DNA of 64,000 nt from Allacma fusca (GCA_947179485.1 OX359246.1:43007632-43071631); one strand, 5' to 3'; counted from the first letter of the stretch, positions 1-12,685 are shown. Notes: generated by a model from the letters alone, not told the origin. A program made the numbers and translations.

Positions 1-232
1 AGTTGTTAAGTTATGATTAAAGTACATATTATTACGACCTGTGATTACGTGATTGTGAGGAGCAAATTTTGCAGAGATGGGAAGAAATCCTAAGAAGCTA
101 AATGTAAAACTGAAGTCTTAAATTGAACGTTTGGAGAAATTCCAGCGACTAGCTTCTGTTTGATAAGGGTGTGAAAGGATCCGAGAAAATGGGAAATAAT
201 TTCATTCAATTTCATTTAAAATTAGATATTAG

Positions 233-1709
233 ACGTGGATCCTCAAGATTTGGGAGAGGAAGACGGAGCGAATGTTGATCTTGACTCGCAGAGGAAAGGA
301 AAGTGTGCTGTCATCAAGACTTCAACACGACAGGTAAATCTTTAAGATGAGATAATCTTTGGTTTTAGTTTAATACTTTTGTATGTGTTGGTATGGTTTT
401 TTCCATTTCTTTAAATCATTATATTTTAAGACCTGGGAAATAGGAATGGGATAGCTTACACGGCCTACAGCATTAGCGTATTAAGCAGTATCCATGTAAC
501 TGATGAATATATAGTTTTTCATTATTTTGTACATTTGTAGTATTAGGGGGTTTCATCCAGAAAAATTAATGACAATAAATGACACATTTTTCAGACTTAC
601 TTTTTGCCTGTCATTGGGCTGGTGGATGTGGAGACGTTGAAGCCTGGTGAATTGGTCGGAGTCAATAAGGATTCGTACCTTATCTTGGAAAACTTGCCTC
701 CAGAGTATGATGCGAGAGTAAAAGCTATGGAAGTCGATGATCGTCCAACAGAACAGTACAACGATATTGGAGGGCTGGACAAACAAATTGAGGAGTTGAT
801 TGAAGCTGTAGTACTCCCGATGACTCACAAGGAGAAGTTTGAAAATTTAGGCATTCATCCTCCAAAGGGTGTCCTGTTGTATGGACCTCCTGGAACAGGC
901 AAAACTTTACTGGCCCGTGCATGTGCTGCTCAAACCAAATCTGCTTTCTTAAAGCTGGCAGGTCCTCAGCTTGTCCAGATGTTTATTGGTGATGGAGCGA
1001 AGTTAGTCCGTGATGCCTTTGCCTTGGCGAAAGAAAAAGCACCGGCGATTATTTTTATTGACGAACTTGACGCCATTGGTAAGAAATCGATATCAAGTCA
1101 TCTACATAGAATTTTGTAGGATATGCGTAATTGATTTTTTCATGAACGTTTTTAAGGTACAAAGCGGTTCGACTCCGAACGAGCAGGTGACCGTGAAGTC
1201 CAGCGTACAATGTTGGAATTGTTAAATCAGCTGGACGGCTTTTCCTCAAATGCTGACATCAAAGTAATTGCTGCTACAAATCGTGTAGATATTCTTGATC
1301 CTGCCCTCCTTCGTTCTGGACGTTTAGATAGGAAGATTGAGTTTCCTCATCCTAACGAAGAGGCTCGAGCGCGGATTATGCAAATTCATTCTCGAAAAAT
1401 GAAGGTGTCTCCTGAAGTCAATTTTGAGGAGCTTGCACGTTCCAGCGATGATTTCAACGGTGCTCAGTGCAAAGCAGTTTGTGTCGAAGCGGTAATAGAC
1501 TTACATTTTCATAGCAGTTTTCTAATAGTAGATGGTAGAATAGGTCTATTAGTTTCATCGTCAGTCAGCATTTCAATAAACGTTTATTTTTCTAACAGGG
1601 AATGATCGCACTGAGGCGAAATGCTGCAACAGTAACGCATGAGGATTATACAGATGCGATTTTGGAAGTCCAGGCTAAGAAGAAGGCTAATTTGTACTAT
1701 TATGCATAA
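233..1709 (+). CDS. Rpt5: 26S proteasome regulatory ATPase Rpt5 (PSMC3/TBP-1), 5' partial
   Basis: AAA+ ATPase subunit of the 19S base that unfolds ubiquitinated substrates into the 20S core (cytosol and nucleus). Exons: 233-333, 595-1078, 1157-1491, 1599-1709; introns 334-594, 1079-1156 and 1492-1598 all have GT-AG ends. The spliced product reads like fly and human Rpt5 throughout: the OB region ([11 protein letters not shown]), Walker A GPPGTGKT, Walker [12 protein letters not shown], pore loop near MFIGDGAKL, arginine fingers in [10 protein letters not shown]. It ends in YYA, the HbYX tail that docks on the 20S alpha ring. The first exon here starts mid-codon at the family's DVDP position, so roughly the first 80 residues (coiled coil) must be encoded upstream. 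I could not find them in 1-232. A candidate AATAAA lies at 1859-1864. Identification is very secure; only the 5' end is missing. Confidence 0.96.
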
Positions 1710-4134
1710 GCTTTATGTTATATTTCTCCTTCCAGCAATTTGAGGATACTGTTTCTAACTTAAGCATTATTAATAGGTGTCTGTTTCTTAATATTTATAT
1801 TTAGTCCGTGACTTAAAAATCTATTTCACAATGTAATTGGGTCTTTGCAAAATTTAACAATAAATCAGTAAATGTTTCAAATAGTGTCCTTTTGATTGAT
1901 CTATTCAGTTTTTGTATGTTTCGGTTATATTCAGGATTTATTTTTTTTACCAGTAATTCGTCTAATCTGTTAATGCTAGCTCCCCAGAGGCTATCATAGT
2001 TTGACACATAATTACATATTAATAATCTTTATTTATTTATACCTGTGTCTCACTCTTACAAAAACTCGTACCCGAGTTATTTATTTATACTTGAAGTCTG
2101 GATTTGCAATAGCCAAAACAGTCCCTAATCTTTCAGTTTTCATGTTAATATCTATTCATAACTTTACAGACAAGTTGGAACTGAGGTTATGGCTAAATAC
2201 ATTAATGACTAGCTTAAATTATTATTCCCTCGTAAGACATCCTGAAAAAAGATCAGTAATAATAATTATTCCTACTTTACTGTAATTAAGCGTACTTTTG
2301 ATCTTAAGAGCCAATCTTGAACATGTTCAACAATTTATTTTACAGTATCAACCTTATTGTCAGTCAACATTTGTAGTTACTGTGACAAAAAGTGTTAATA
2401 ACGAAGATGGTAAGAGGAAAAGATTTTTGACACTTTTACGTGGAAAGTAATAGTAGCCAGAAATATTTACTGTACACACTGCATCTTATATAATATTTAT
2501 ACAGAGACCTTTCAATGTATGCGCGTATATAGACAATTGGAGATGCAATTATGATTATCAAACGTTTATGCATCCGTATTTAATGACCTGTAGAATTCGT
2601 AGTATTTATTATTTTTGAATGTCGGTGATAAACAATTTAGTTGAATCTTCTGCTGTAGACAACTTTGCATTGTACTTTAAAGTATAGGATATACACTCCG
2701 TGTTAGAAATTCCCCAACCAGATCATTTTTTCTTCAAAGGCAAAAACATTTGAACACGTTTCTATTTACCAGGTTACCGTATTTTTCGCATTTAAAGAGC
2801 ATACCATAAGAGCCTCAACTGTACTGCATTGAGGTGAACACCTTCTAAAAGGACAAAATATAGAAATTAGAAACCGTTATAGCCATTATAACAAAGAGAT
2901 TTGTTGCTTGTCTTTTCATCAATACCTTCGGTTGACAAGTGTCTATTACATTATAATCTGTAGTTTTATTTCCTATTAAAATATATACTAATTATTATGT
3001 GCGGACTTAATTGATTACTATCGACATAAATTACAAGCTCAAAGTTTACCCAAATATTTACGCTAGCATTTTAATAGTAACGAACTCGGAATGTTGTTAC
3101 ATTATATTGTCCTCTTCATCGTAATTATTTTAAACGGTAAGGTTCTCTGAATTTACTATTTATGACTCAATCACATAAAACGAATGAGTGGTAGCTCAGG
3201 CTTCTGATATATGTAGATTTGAAGTCTTTAAACCAATTTTTTTTGCCATTATGGTTGCAGAAGGTTCCGCCATGAAGATATCATTAGATTATTCCTTGTC
3301 ACGGGCTATCTGTCGCCAAGTTACTGTCCTAAGAGCTACAAAGCAACCTCAGCGCCCACTAGTGAGCAAGGAAACCTTATCTAACAAAGTTCAGTGTTCC
3401 TGGGTCGACTGGCATAAGTGTCGTAAGATTTGTTAAAAATTTAACGGTTGCTCTTTATATCTTACAAATTCATATTTTTCTAAATTTAGTTGCAATGTCC
3501 TTTTATTTTTTGAAATAAGCTGGGAGACATTGCAGTACTTTTCTGGAGAAACAATGTTCTAACGAAACGAGTGTGTCAGTTGGTAACAGTAGTGTTAGTG
3601 TGTCATCCCCTGTAGATGCAGATGGTGTTAAGCCCTCTGTAGTAACTGGAAAATATTTACTTACAGCTCCCATTCACAAAAGGCATTATTCCACACATGC
3701 TGAAGGCGTGCTCTCCAATAAGACAAGAAATATCATATTTCGAACCTTTCACTTCAAACGAGTTCATCTCTAGAAATTACACTATTATGTATTTAACTAT
3801 AGTCTTTGATTTACAGTGATTGCTCTGTATAAAAATAAAGTACTCTAGGAGAAAGAATAATAAGTCGCATATTTAAAAGTTTGATTAATTTCCTTTTACC
3901 TATCTAATATTACGAAATGTTTAATATTTTCTTATAATGAAAATGTTCAAGTACACTTTCAAATGGAAGCCATATTTTTCATATTTACAAGGGGCTGTAA
4001 CTCAAGAGAAGTAACACAAATGCACATAAATGCAGTGCTGTCTGCTGTGATCTTGGAAGATTTAAATGACAGGTTGAAAAACCAAAAACAATATCCCAAA
4101 ATCTCAGCTACCTTTTGATTCAAAATAGTGCTAA
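1710..4134. other. intergenic AT-rich DNA, no gene recognised
   Basis: About 2.4 kb between the Rpt5 stop and the duplicated decarboxylase unit. Short open frames exist but resemble no family I know: 64 codons on the minus strand at 2007-1813, 82 codons on + at 3188-3436, and 66 codons on + at 3573-3773 (Ser/Val rich at its start). The minus-strand one has protein-like composition and sits over the Rpt5 3' end, but I see no splice context or homolog for it. No tRNA, tandem repeat or transposon ends were seen. Confidence 0.6.
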
Positions 4135-4168
4135 AATAGTACAATTTACGTTTTCAATGCTCAAAGTA

Positions 4169-4174
4169 TTTATT
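4169..4174 (-). terminator. candidate polyadenylation signal of decarboxylase copy A
   Basis: AATAAA on the minus strand about 77 bases past the stop codon at 4251-4253. Position and sequence fit; no transcript evidence is available. Confidence 0.45.
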
Positions 4175-4250
4175 TCTTAAGTTATTACATTAAATCCGAA
4201 TCAAAGGTTGATATAGGCTGTCTGTAGATATAATTTAGCTTGCGAAAAAT

Positions 4251-7200
4251 TCACAGGTTTTTACCATAATGGTCAATCAATTTCAGCATGTACACCATAT
4301 CCGCTAAAGTTGAAGCGGAATTATAAGTACTCAAAATCAAGCAAGCGGGTATATCTCCGGCTGGTTTGTAAGAAATGGTGAGTCGATTGCTGATAACCAC
4401 ATCATTCAGAATTTGACGTTGTACCTTACCACATATAAAACAACAGTTAGTATTAAGAAAAATAAAATGCTCAAGAAGCTAAATAGAAATGCATGGACGC
4501 TCACGGGTTGTAGTAGTTGTATAAAGTCTGGATCATTCCTCATTGTAGTGGCATTAGCCCGAAGTCTTTCTGGAACATAGTAAAAGTTGACAGTGGTGCA
4601 CTCTGGAGGAGTCTTGGGATGAACAAGAATAAACCGGTCGGAATTCATCTGTAGGTACTCATAGACTTGATCAATCAGTGTATAGCCAGCGTCAATGTGA
4701 GCACCAAGTCCTTGCAGTCCCTGTCAAAATATTTTTTATAAATATTTTTAAACCAAAGGATCTCATAATTCAAAGGAGTTTTCGATCAAACCTTTGCCTT
4801 CCACAGGAACCAGGTTTTGAAAACTTGTGAACGTCGATCTGGGAAAGGTTGGTAAAAGCCGGTGTCATACACAGAACTGTCATAAAGCTGTTTATTATTA
4901 AATTCCTGCTCGCTAATTGGTGGAGCCACTTTTCTCAAAATGCCTTTGTGTCTCGTAACGAAGAAACTTGCATCTTGGGCAGCTCCAAAAGATTTGTGGG
5001 GGTTAAAATTGAATGAGTCGGACCTGCAGTTATCGGGTTTGAGAATATTTATGGTGCATAGATATTATTACTGTGACTAAAAAAAAATTGTTTTACGGCT
5101 AATTCTTTATTATGTACATGACTTCTTCGACATGGTTTAGAATTTAATATCCACATACCTTTCAATTCCTGTAAACTGTCGTGCTTTTCTAATTGCATTT
5201 GAAGACAAAATACTAGAACCTCCATAAGCTCCATCCACGTGAAGCCACATTTTATTATCCCGGCAGACATCTGCAATTTCATTCAATGGATCAAAGGCTC
5301 CAAGGGTTGTAGTTCCAGCAGTGGCTACAACAAGAAAGGGTGTCTTATTTGCAGCTTTTGCTTCCGCAACCTTTTCTCTCAAATCTGCCACTGACATTTT
5401 CCCACTCTCGTCCTGAGCCACATACACTGCGTTTTCCTGACCAATACCTAATATGACAGGAACAGGATTTTGGAGTGTAACAATACATTTTCTGAATTTC
5501 ATTAATTCTCAAAGATACATATATCACACTATTTATCTAAAGAGTAAAAATTACCGCTGAAAAAGGCTCCTTTATTGGTGGAGTAATGTGCTGCTATGCT
5601 CAAAAATGCTACGAGAGTAGTATTTGCTTCGGAGTTACCACTTTCCTTTGCTTTAGTTTCTTTAGTTAAAAGTGCCAGCATCATTGCAACCTGATTGGCA
5701 GCTGAACCTCCTGGTAAAACTAGCCCGTCTCCTTGTTCAGGATATCCCACTTGCTTCCTCACTGCCTTAGCAAGTTCATCCTCCATTAAAGTAAATATTG
5801 GGTTATCCTCATACGTTAACATTGGAGAATTTACAGCAGCGATGATGTAGTCACCCATAATAGTATAAGGGTCCAATCTGAATTTAATTATTCAAATGAT
5901 TACAAAAGCCGAAACAAATTTTACTATCTACAAATGTATAATAATATTTAACTCACACCATATTAAATTGGTAATTGTCATAAGGATGTCCCAGGTGAAC
6001 GCTGTATTTAATAATTCTGTTAAATATCTCAAGCAAAGCAGCCTCATTTTCCTTCATGGTACCAGAAGGGCTACTTAGGGAGAAGTCAAATTTTTTCAGT
6101 AGGTCTTCGGGTGATTCAAAATGAGCAGGGGTTTCATTCTTCCTTGAGTTTTGAAAGTAAGTCCCCTTTTCAAGTACCGCCTCAAAAAAATCAGTGAAAA
6201 AGTTTTTGTGGAGTGATTCAATTGGAGCGGAGACAAAATCTGAGTAGGTTTGTGGAGCTTTGGGGATTTTGAGGGAGCTGGGCAATGGTGTAGCTCCTGC
6301 AGGTTTGGGTGTTGTTGTCCTTCTCCAGAATGGCCAAAAAAATCCTTATAAAGTAAATTTGTTTTACAATCGAACCCACAATTATTTAAGTTGCAAGTAA
6401 AGTAACGACAAAATAAAAACAAGCACTTTTTTCTGTCTGAGGTATCCATAACTTGGGTTGGCTGCTTCCTTCTTCCTCAATCAAATCTATCATGTAAATA
6501 ACGTCATCTCTTGTAATTGCAGAGTTGGCAAGGCTCATGACGAAAACCGGCGCCCTGGATTTAGAAGGGATGGTGTTTACTGAAATAGTCATTTTCCCCT
6601 TTTTTAGGAGATTTTCTCGTATGGTTTCAGTAATCTGCAAAACGATTTACTCATTTTAACAGGCCCCATGCTTGAATTCTTACTTTGGATATTTAATTAT
6701 TGAAACTTGTAATAGTCTTGTAGTTAACAAAATTGGTTTCATTACTTTCTTCTGCTTAATACAATCTTCTTGTGAAGTAGGGGCGGACCAAATATACGGA
6801 CACTGTTCTGACTTAAAGTAAAAGGCAACTTGGTTGCTTTCAAAGTTTTGCAAAATCAATTTAAATTTGTTTGGCCGGCGCTTAAGCTGTGAGACTGCAA
6901 AGTCTGTCATGGTATAGGTGTAGTCAACATGCCTTGCAAGTCTTTCCGTACCCTGAAATTAGTATAGAAAGTGTCCTGGCGCTGATATAAACGAACTTTA
7001 TCATTATAAGACATTTTATACATGCATTCAAGAATTATTATAAAATACATTGACAGAACCTCTGCTTTTGAATTACATTTAGCATTATGCACTATGCATA
7101 CCTTGGCTTTCCAGAGAAACCAGATTTTTATAATGTCTGGTCTTCTGGTGGTTTGCATGGTGTTATCTCCATTGTCCCATTTGCTGTTGTTGTATAAGGG

Positions 7201-9188
7201 GCTTGGGATGAAGAGGAGGTCGGAATTGAATGAGAAGGTTTTCTTCATTATTCTTTCCTCTTTTGTGACCAAAATTGTGGAAACAAATGGGGCTGAAAGA
7301 CCTTTATCGACACTCCAAAGGAAGGAATCTGATCTGAAATTCAGAATTTCTTTATGTGTACTGACACATGGTAAGATTTTATACATACCTCTTTTGAACT
7401 CATACGGGGCAAGGGCTAACAAAAGATAAATGGTCTCTCTTTTATACGAGATGTGTTGTGCGAATTCCAACTACAGTGAGCAAGGCCAATGTATGCTGGA
7501 GCAACAGCAGAATATTTTTGTGAACTTGCTTGTTTAAATAGCCAAACAAATGTGTTCTTCAATACAATTCATTAACAGCGATTTTCAAAATATTTGGGCA
7601 TAACAAAAACGGTACCTCTCAACTCCCTTCAGACGATTTTTGTAGTGTGGTGAAAGTATGGTGGCACCAGCCAGTTGTCCATCAACATGAAACCACATTT
7701 TCTCTCTTTTCGCAATGACAGCAAGGGACTCAAGATTATCGATTGCACCCAAAACCGGAGTACCTTAAGTTTTAAAAAATAAAACTATAATTTGATGTAT
7801 GTATTATCATCTATTATTATGTATCATGCTTTAAAATGAAGGAAGTTGAAAATAGCAAGAATCTGTATGTACATACATACCTACTATAGATTTGAAGATG
7901 CTCAAAATAAATAATATTTTTTTTGCGTACAGAAGTTCCATACACCCCGTAATATTTACCTGCTGTTCCTACGATCATTGTAGGTACATAATCTTGTTTC
8001 TTAGAATCAGATATGGCAGTGTTTAAAGCATTCAAATCCATACGGCCGTTTTCGTCAGTTTGAACTCTGGAACATCCCGTTAGACCCAAACCTGGCCATT
8101 TAGTAACAAAATATTAGTCAAAATTACTTTCTACTGAACTTTATGATTACAGAATAAAAATCCTGCGTCAGCGTACCTTCCCAGATGCAGTATTTTTCAT
8201 AAGCGAAGGAGGCATCTTCTGAGATGAAGATGATTGGCCGGGGTCCCTTCGGAGATCCAGCTTGGATAAAACCTTTTTGTTTGAAGTTTAGAAATTTCCT
8301 TTGTAGTGCCATTTGGATCACATAGCCATTGCCCATTCCAGCACCAGGGGTGATCATTCCATCGCCTTTCCCATCAGGGTAGTTAATTAGCTCTCTCACT
8401 TTTCTCTCAACTTCGTATTCCATTAGAGTGTACACTGGAGCGAGGAGGTACGTCAAAACTGGTCCTGACATGACTGTTCCCATCCAATCTCCAATGAGAC
8501 CATACGGATCGAGTCTGCGGGTTCAAAATTGGGTTTGTTTAATTTTATCGCCCTTTAACCAGGGGTCCGTCCCTCTTTGTATTTTTTTCATTCAATCACA
8601 CTTAAATAACTAATCTATACATCGTTGGCTAAATGTCAAATAGGATTATTTTCACTTCAAAAGATTTTATATACATATAACATAACTTTTTAAATGGGAT
8701 CTCCATTGAAATTGGTAGTTACTTTTTAAAATATAGCCAACGACATGTGCTTGCACCCGAAAAATTTATAATTGCTCTAACCCAGCCCCATGACGATCAA
8801 CTTTGAAAGGATGTGAGACATGAGGACTGTACTGGATAACTTTTTTCACAATTTCAATTAGTGCTGCTTCGTCCACTCTTTCCTCAGGTAAACTTAAATC
8901 AATGAGGCTTTTGATTTCCTCGGGGGTCCTGAATTTAAAAGGAGGCTGTGACCTCGAAGAATCGTTATTAAAGAAGACGCCCTCATCAAGCAGAATGTTA
9001 ATAATTTCCCGATACAGTTTGTCGTGTAGAGCAGGGACGGAGCTGGAGACGTAATATGGGTAGGTCTTAGGCGGTTCTGGAGGAATAAGGCCATTGTCAG
9101 TTAAATCTTCACCATTTTTTGATTCAAACCCATCGGTCAACCCCCATGTCAAAACGGAAAGACATGAGAACAGAAATCCTAATCTCAT
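4251..9188 (-). CDS. secreted double-domain group II PLP decarboxylase (GAD/CSAD-like), copy A
   Basis: Thirteen exons: 9188-8782, 8514-8177, 8091-7960, 7763-7616, 7333-7102, 6952-6746, 6634-6427, 6344-5957, 5877-5555, 5447-5159, 5023-4792, 4720-4505, 4424-4251. They total 3,294 nt in one frame. Residues 1-20 form a signal peptide. Exons 1-7 encode one decarboxylase domain and exons 8-13 a second, joined by a linker with a TTTPKP stretch. Domain 2 has the canonical PLP residues: His in AAHYSTNKG, TAGTT, Asp in HVDGAYGG, Lys in FNFNPHKSFGA, and the family-like C-terminus HYGKNL. Domain 1 keeps the Lys and Asp but has SVDK for NPHK and Phe for the PLP-stacking His. Matching exon sizes (232 nt for the Lys exon in both halves) indicate internal duplication. 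Substrate (Glu, Asp, cysteine sulfinate or other) is unknown. The exon 7/8 join is inferred from phase; two adjacent genes is the alternative. Confidence 0.82.
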
Positions 9189-10559
9189 TGTGTATGCTAA
9201 TGCACTTTGTATCTTGTATCATAGAATATTGGATGTTGGGTAATTTAACCAAAACTTCACAAAACTATGTGTAGGTATAGAGCCTGTAGTCGAAAAAGCT
9301 AAATAAATGACTCGGCGAATATAACTGGATGATTTTATACACAGTGGGGATACAATAAATAATCAAGTTGTCAAATGGCAGCTGAATTTAATTGTTAATG
9401 GATTGGGGCTAATGCTCCGGTCTTCGTTCTGTAATAATTATGTACAAATATGTAATTACTGATAATTAAACAAGTAAAAACAGATACATTTCTCATATAG
9501 ATAAGGTTGGCATTTGTACATCTGGCCTTAAATTCTGTATTTAAGTATTTACTTAAACGAGTGCCGGCGCGTGTTCTAATTGCTTTCCAAGGTGAATTTC
9601 ACAATTAGGCTTATTATTAGTTTTAATGGTGTAGTGAGAAAATTCTTGATTTTGGACCGATTTTTCTTATCTCAGAAAATAAATTTCTCCTGATGTGAAA
9701 ATTTTCTGATTGTTGTGCGAAATGATAATATAAAGTCAAAAGTATTAACCCGTTTTAGGATTATACGTATGCAAAGCTTGCCTTTGTAGATATATATATG
9801 CATTCTGTAGGAACAGTTTCAAGAGCCTGTATGCAATTATGCTTTAATTTATTTTGCTAAATCCTCATTCTCACATGTATGCATCTATCTACATTTATGC
9901 GGATGCTTTTTTCCAACATGCACATATTAAGCATTAATGGCAGCCTATTAATCGTTGTTCTTTACGATGTCATTAATTCTAAAATTACTACTGTATACAG
10001 ATCGGCAGCGTGAAACGTTCGTGGTAAATGTTTAACATTACAAACATTAATTATTACATATACAAACCGCATACAATTTGCGTGCGAAACTACCCACATT
10101 CTAAAAATTGTTAAACTCTTTGATAAAATTTCACGATATGCCTTTAGGATCATTGTGGGAAATTGTATTTACAACATTTAGGCTATTGCACTTAAGTACA
10201 TCTGTAAATTGTAAATAAAAAACGCCCATGCAATTCAGGGATTTTGAGATTTAGGGCTTGTTTATATGCTAGAAACATTTTAAATTCTTATAATTAAGTA
10301 AGAATCTTCTTCAGAAACTAAACGTCTCCCGGTTTCTCGACTTTACAGGTACTACTTGTTGTGAGACAATTGGTATGGTAATTATGGTTCGATAAATGAA
10401 ACTTCCCCCGAAAGGGTCCTCGGTAACAATCTAACAAAATACTAAACTGTCGTGGAAATTTGTGACACAAAATATAAATTGTAGGCAGATCTGCATAGAA
10501 TGTCGCTTTTGAAAAGCTTTTGAAGTGAATGGGCTTCCTGGGTCCGTTTTAATAATGTT

Positions 10560-12330
10560 AGGGATACCATGTTAGTAGATAATTGTCTGAAGGAACCCTT
10601 TTATGGCCTCCAAAGAATACTGATACACCGTGGTCCCTCAAATCGAGAAGGTGATACTGTACAATTAATAAGTATAATCAATATTAAAATTCCCGAAGGC
10701 AATCCAATCTTTCCCTATCCTGATACCATTATCCCTGAAATTACCCAAGGAGTACCCTCTGAAGTTCCACACTCAACCACTGAAACTTGCATTAATGTAG
10801 CGACCTTGATCCCTGACGCCTAACTTTTCCTGATGCCGTTCCATGTAACCCCGAGATTTCCCCAGAACCCCTCTCTGTAGTCAATCCTCAAGAAAATTCA
10901 TCTGCCCTAGCGCTTAAAATAATGAAACTGAAGCTTCAAATAAAGAGTAGGAAAAATTCAATCGATGTAGGTTTCCTCAAGCAATATGTAAAGGAATCGC
11001 AAAAAACGACTCACACAAATTCCAGCTCAGTATCTGTCATACCATAGTCTGTAGGGACGGAGCCTTCATTGTCAGAGTCTACACGGTCAGAACCTTCCGA
11101 ATTAGAACCTCCAGGGTCAAAGCCTTCAGAGCAGAGGTGTCCATTTGAAAACACCTTCGTTCATCCTTCAGAAGGAGAACCGTTTACAATTACCCGTTCC
11201 TTCATCGTTCCGTAAAATGAAGCCTTCTGAATGTTTATCCTTCCTTCGCCCTTCCTTCATTCAAAACCATGCTATAATCCTTCCTTCAGCCTTCAAAAAT
11301 TATTTAAATTCCTTCATGCTTCGGGTATCATGCTGCCTTTGTGATATAAATGTTTCAGAATAACGTTAAGCCGACCCGCCAGAAAAATAGTTTTCAGTTG
11401 AGTAACGGTGTACGTACGTACATGAACTTAAGTTACGGAAGAATTTTGCCTAAAATATAGTAGATGGAATTGCAAGCTCCAGCGGCGTTCGAAGGCGTAA
11501 AAACAACATGTTCCTTCACATTCCATTATTTCTGCAAAGAGCAGAAGCCTTCGTTCAGCCTTCGTTTCCTTTCCAGCCTTCCTTCCCTTCCCTTCATAAT
11601 TGTCAAAGATAACGCTTCATTCGTTCAAAGAAGCCTTCTCTGAAGGAAATCCTTCGAAGGATGGACACCTCTGCTTCAGAGGGAGAGTCTTCAGAATCGT
11701 ACCATCCAGGGTCAAAACCAGAGTCACACTCTAGTGTCAGAGCGTGCAAGTTCAGTCTACAAGATCAGGCCAGGAGCACCTTCTAGCGACTGAAGATTCT
11801 CCATTACAGCAACAGCCGTTTCTTAAAGAATCAACACGCGGAACACCAACTCAAAATACATGTAAAAATGAACTGGATCAAGTTAATGCAGAAATTGTTG
11901 AACTAACAAAATTGGCAGGGACGAGATTTTTGACGAATGAGATGAGTTCAAAATTGAAGAAACTTTGAAAACAGAGTAATAAACTGCAATCCACTTTAAA
12001 TAAATTAGCAAGTGATCGTGAAGCTTCACTGAGATCAAGGATGAAGCGGAAGCATGGTCTTCAAAAATTAAATGCACAGATTCCAGAAGCATCAGAAATA
12101 TTAGTGTTTTTCAAAAAAGGGTAGAAAACATTTGGAGGAGAAACAAGCAGGGTTAACTAATTCTTGATATCATTTCACGAAATTGTAGTGCGATCGAGCG
12201 GAGAAGATGCGAGACACTAACAAGCAACATGCGGCTTAAGGATATACTTTTGGAGCTAAATTCCATGGGTAATTTATTCATGTAGACGAAATCGTAGTGA
12301 AATTTAATGCCATTTAATTTCAAATTCTTT
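10560..12330 (+). pseudogene. decayed transposon-like coding remnant, split by a MITE
   Basis: Broken reading frames run across this stretch. Before the MITE at 11132 the plus strand reads a Ser/Glu/Pro-rich segment (LSESTRSEPSELEPPGSKP). After it the same style resumes (EGESSESYHPGSKPESHS). It is followed by a coiled-coil-like segment near 11870-11965 (NELDQVNAEIVELTKL), a basic stretch (SLRSRMKRKHGLQKLNAQ) and, near 12165-12280, IERRRCETL followed by LKDILLELNSMG. Stops and frame changes interrupt it. From memory, this order (coiled coil, basic region, ERRR...L..L..L) occurs in repetitive transposon-borne proteins of invertebrates. I cannot name the superfamily. Confidence 0.35.
11132..11673. 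mobile_element. hAT-type MITE, CCTTC-word element
   Basis: Terminal inverted repeat CAGAGGTGTCCAT at both ends (13 bp). It is flanked by a perfect 8-bp target duplication, CTTCAGAG, at 11124-11131 and 11674-11681. Length 542 bp with no transposase. The word CCTTC/GAAGG recurs densely inward from both ends, as expected for subterminal transposase-binding repeats in hAT elements. It interrupts the decayed coding remnant at 10560-12330. Confidence 0.88.
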
Positions 12331-12685
12331 AAAATGCAGTTAAAGCTTTATTAAAAATAAGGCCGTAGCGTTACTTTTGGTCGTTTCAAGCGTTTTCATC
12401 ATTTTCAGGAACAGAATATTGATTCCTTTGACAAACCCAACTAGACAACTTTAACTTTTAAGGGCGCAAAAGGAACTTCTGTTTTAGCTTTTTTAGCTAT
12501 TAATGTATTTCCAACTTTTGATGCAAAAGCACAAATTACAATGGTATCCAATGCGCAATGCCAAGAAAAAAATGACTTTCACGTTAAGTAACGTTAAGAA
12601 CAGGAAAACAAATTATTTGTTTCAACCATCAAAAATATTAAACTTATATTTCCTTAATCTCTTGATGTCTTTCATTATCTGTTGG
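12331..12685. other. AT-rich spacer, nothing recognised
   Basis: Short frames only, with possible further decay of the coding remnant to its left. No ends, repeats or RNA genes seen. Confidence 0.4.

Larger units (their letters stand above)
4135..10510 (-). repeat. segmental duplication, copy A (double-decarboxylase gene plus 5' flank)
   Basis: The stretch matches 24345-32300 in the same orientation: all 13 exons, most introns, the 3' UTR start, and upstream flank sequence up to about 10510. Flank landmarks shared with copy B include the segment ending near 10460 that carries GAAAGGGTCCTCGGTAAC. Copy A lacks the 1.1-kb transposon present in the copy B flank at 29448-30590. A third relic of the flank lies at 16936-17840 and 19668-19925. 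Confidence 0.85.

Noticed and set aside
1813-2007. 64-codon minus-strand frame over the Rpt5 3' side
   Set aside because: Protein-like composition but no homolog, splice context or partner exon that I could find.
6096-6449. Open frame of 117 codons between the two decarboxylase halves, copy A
   Set aside because: It overlaps the real exon 8 in another frame; the exon 8 frame has clear homology and conserved splice phase in both copies.
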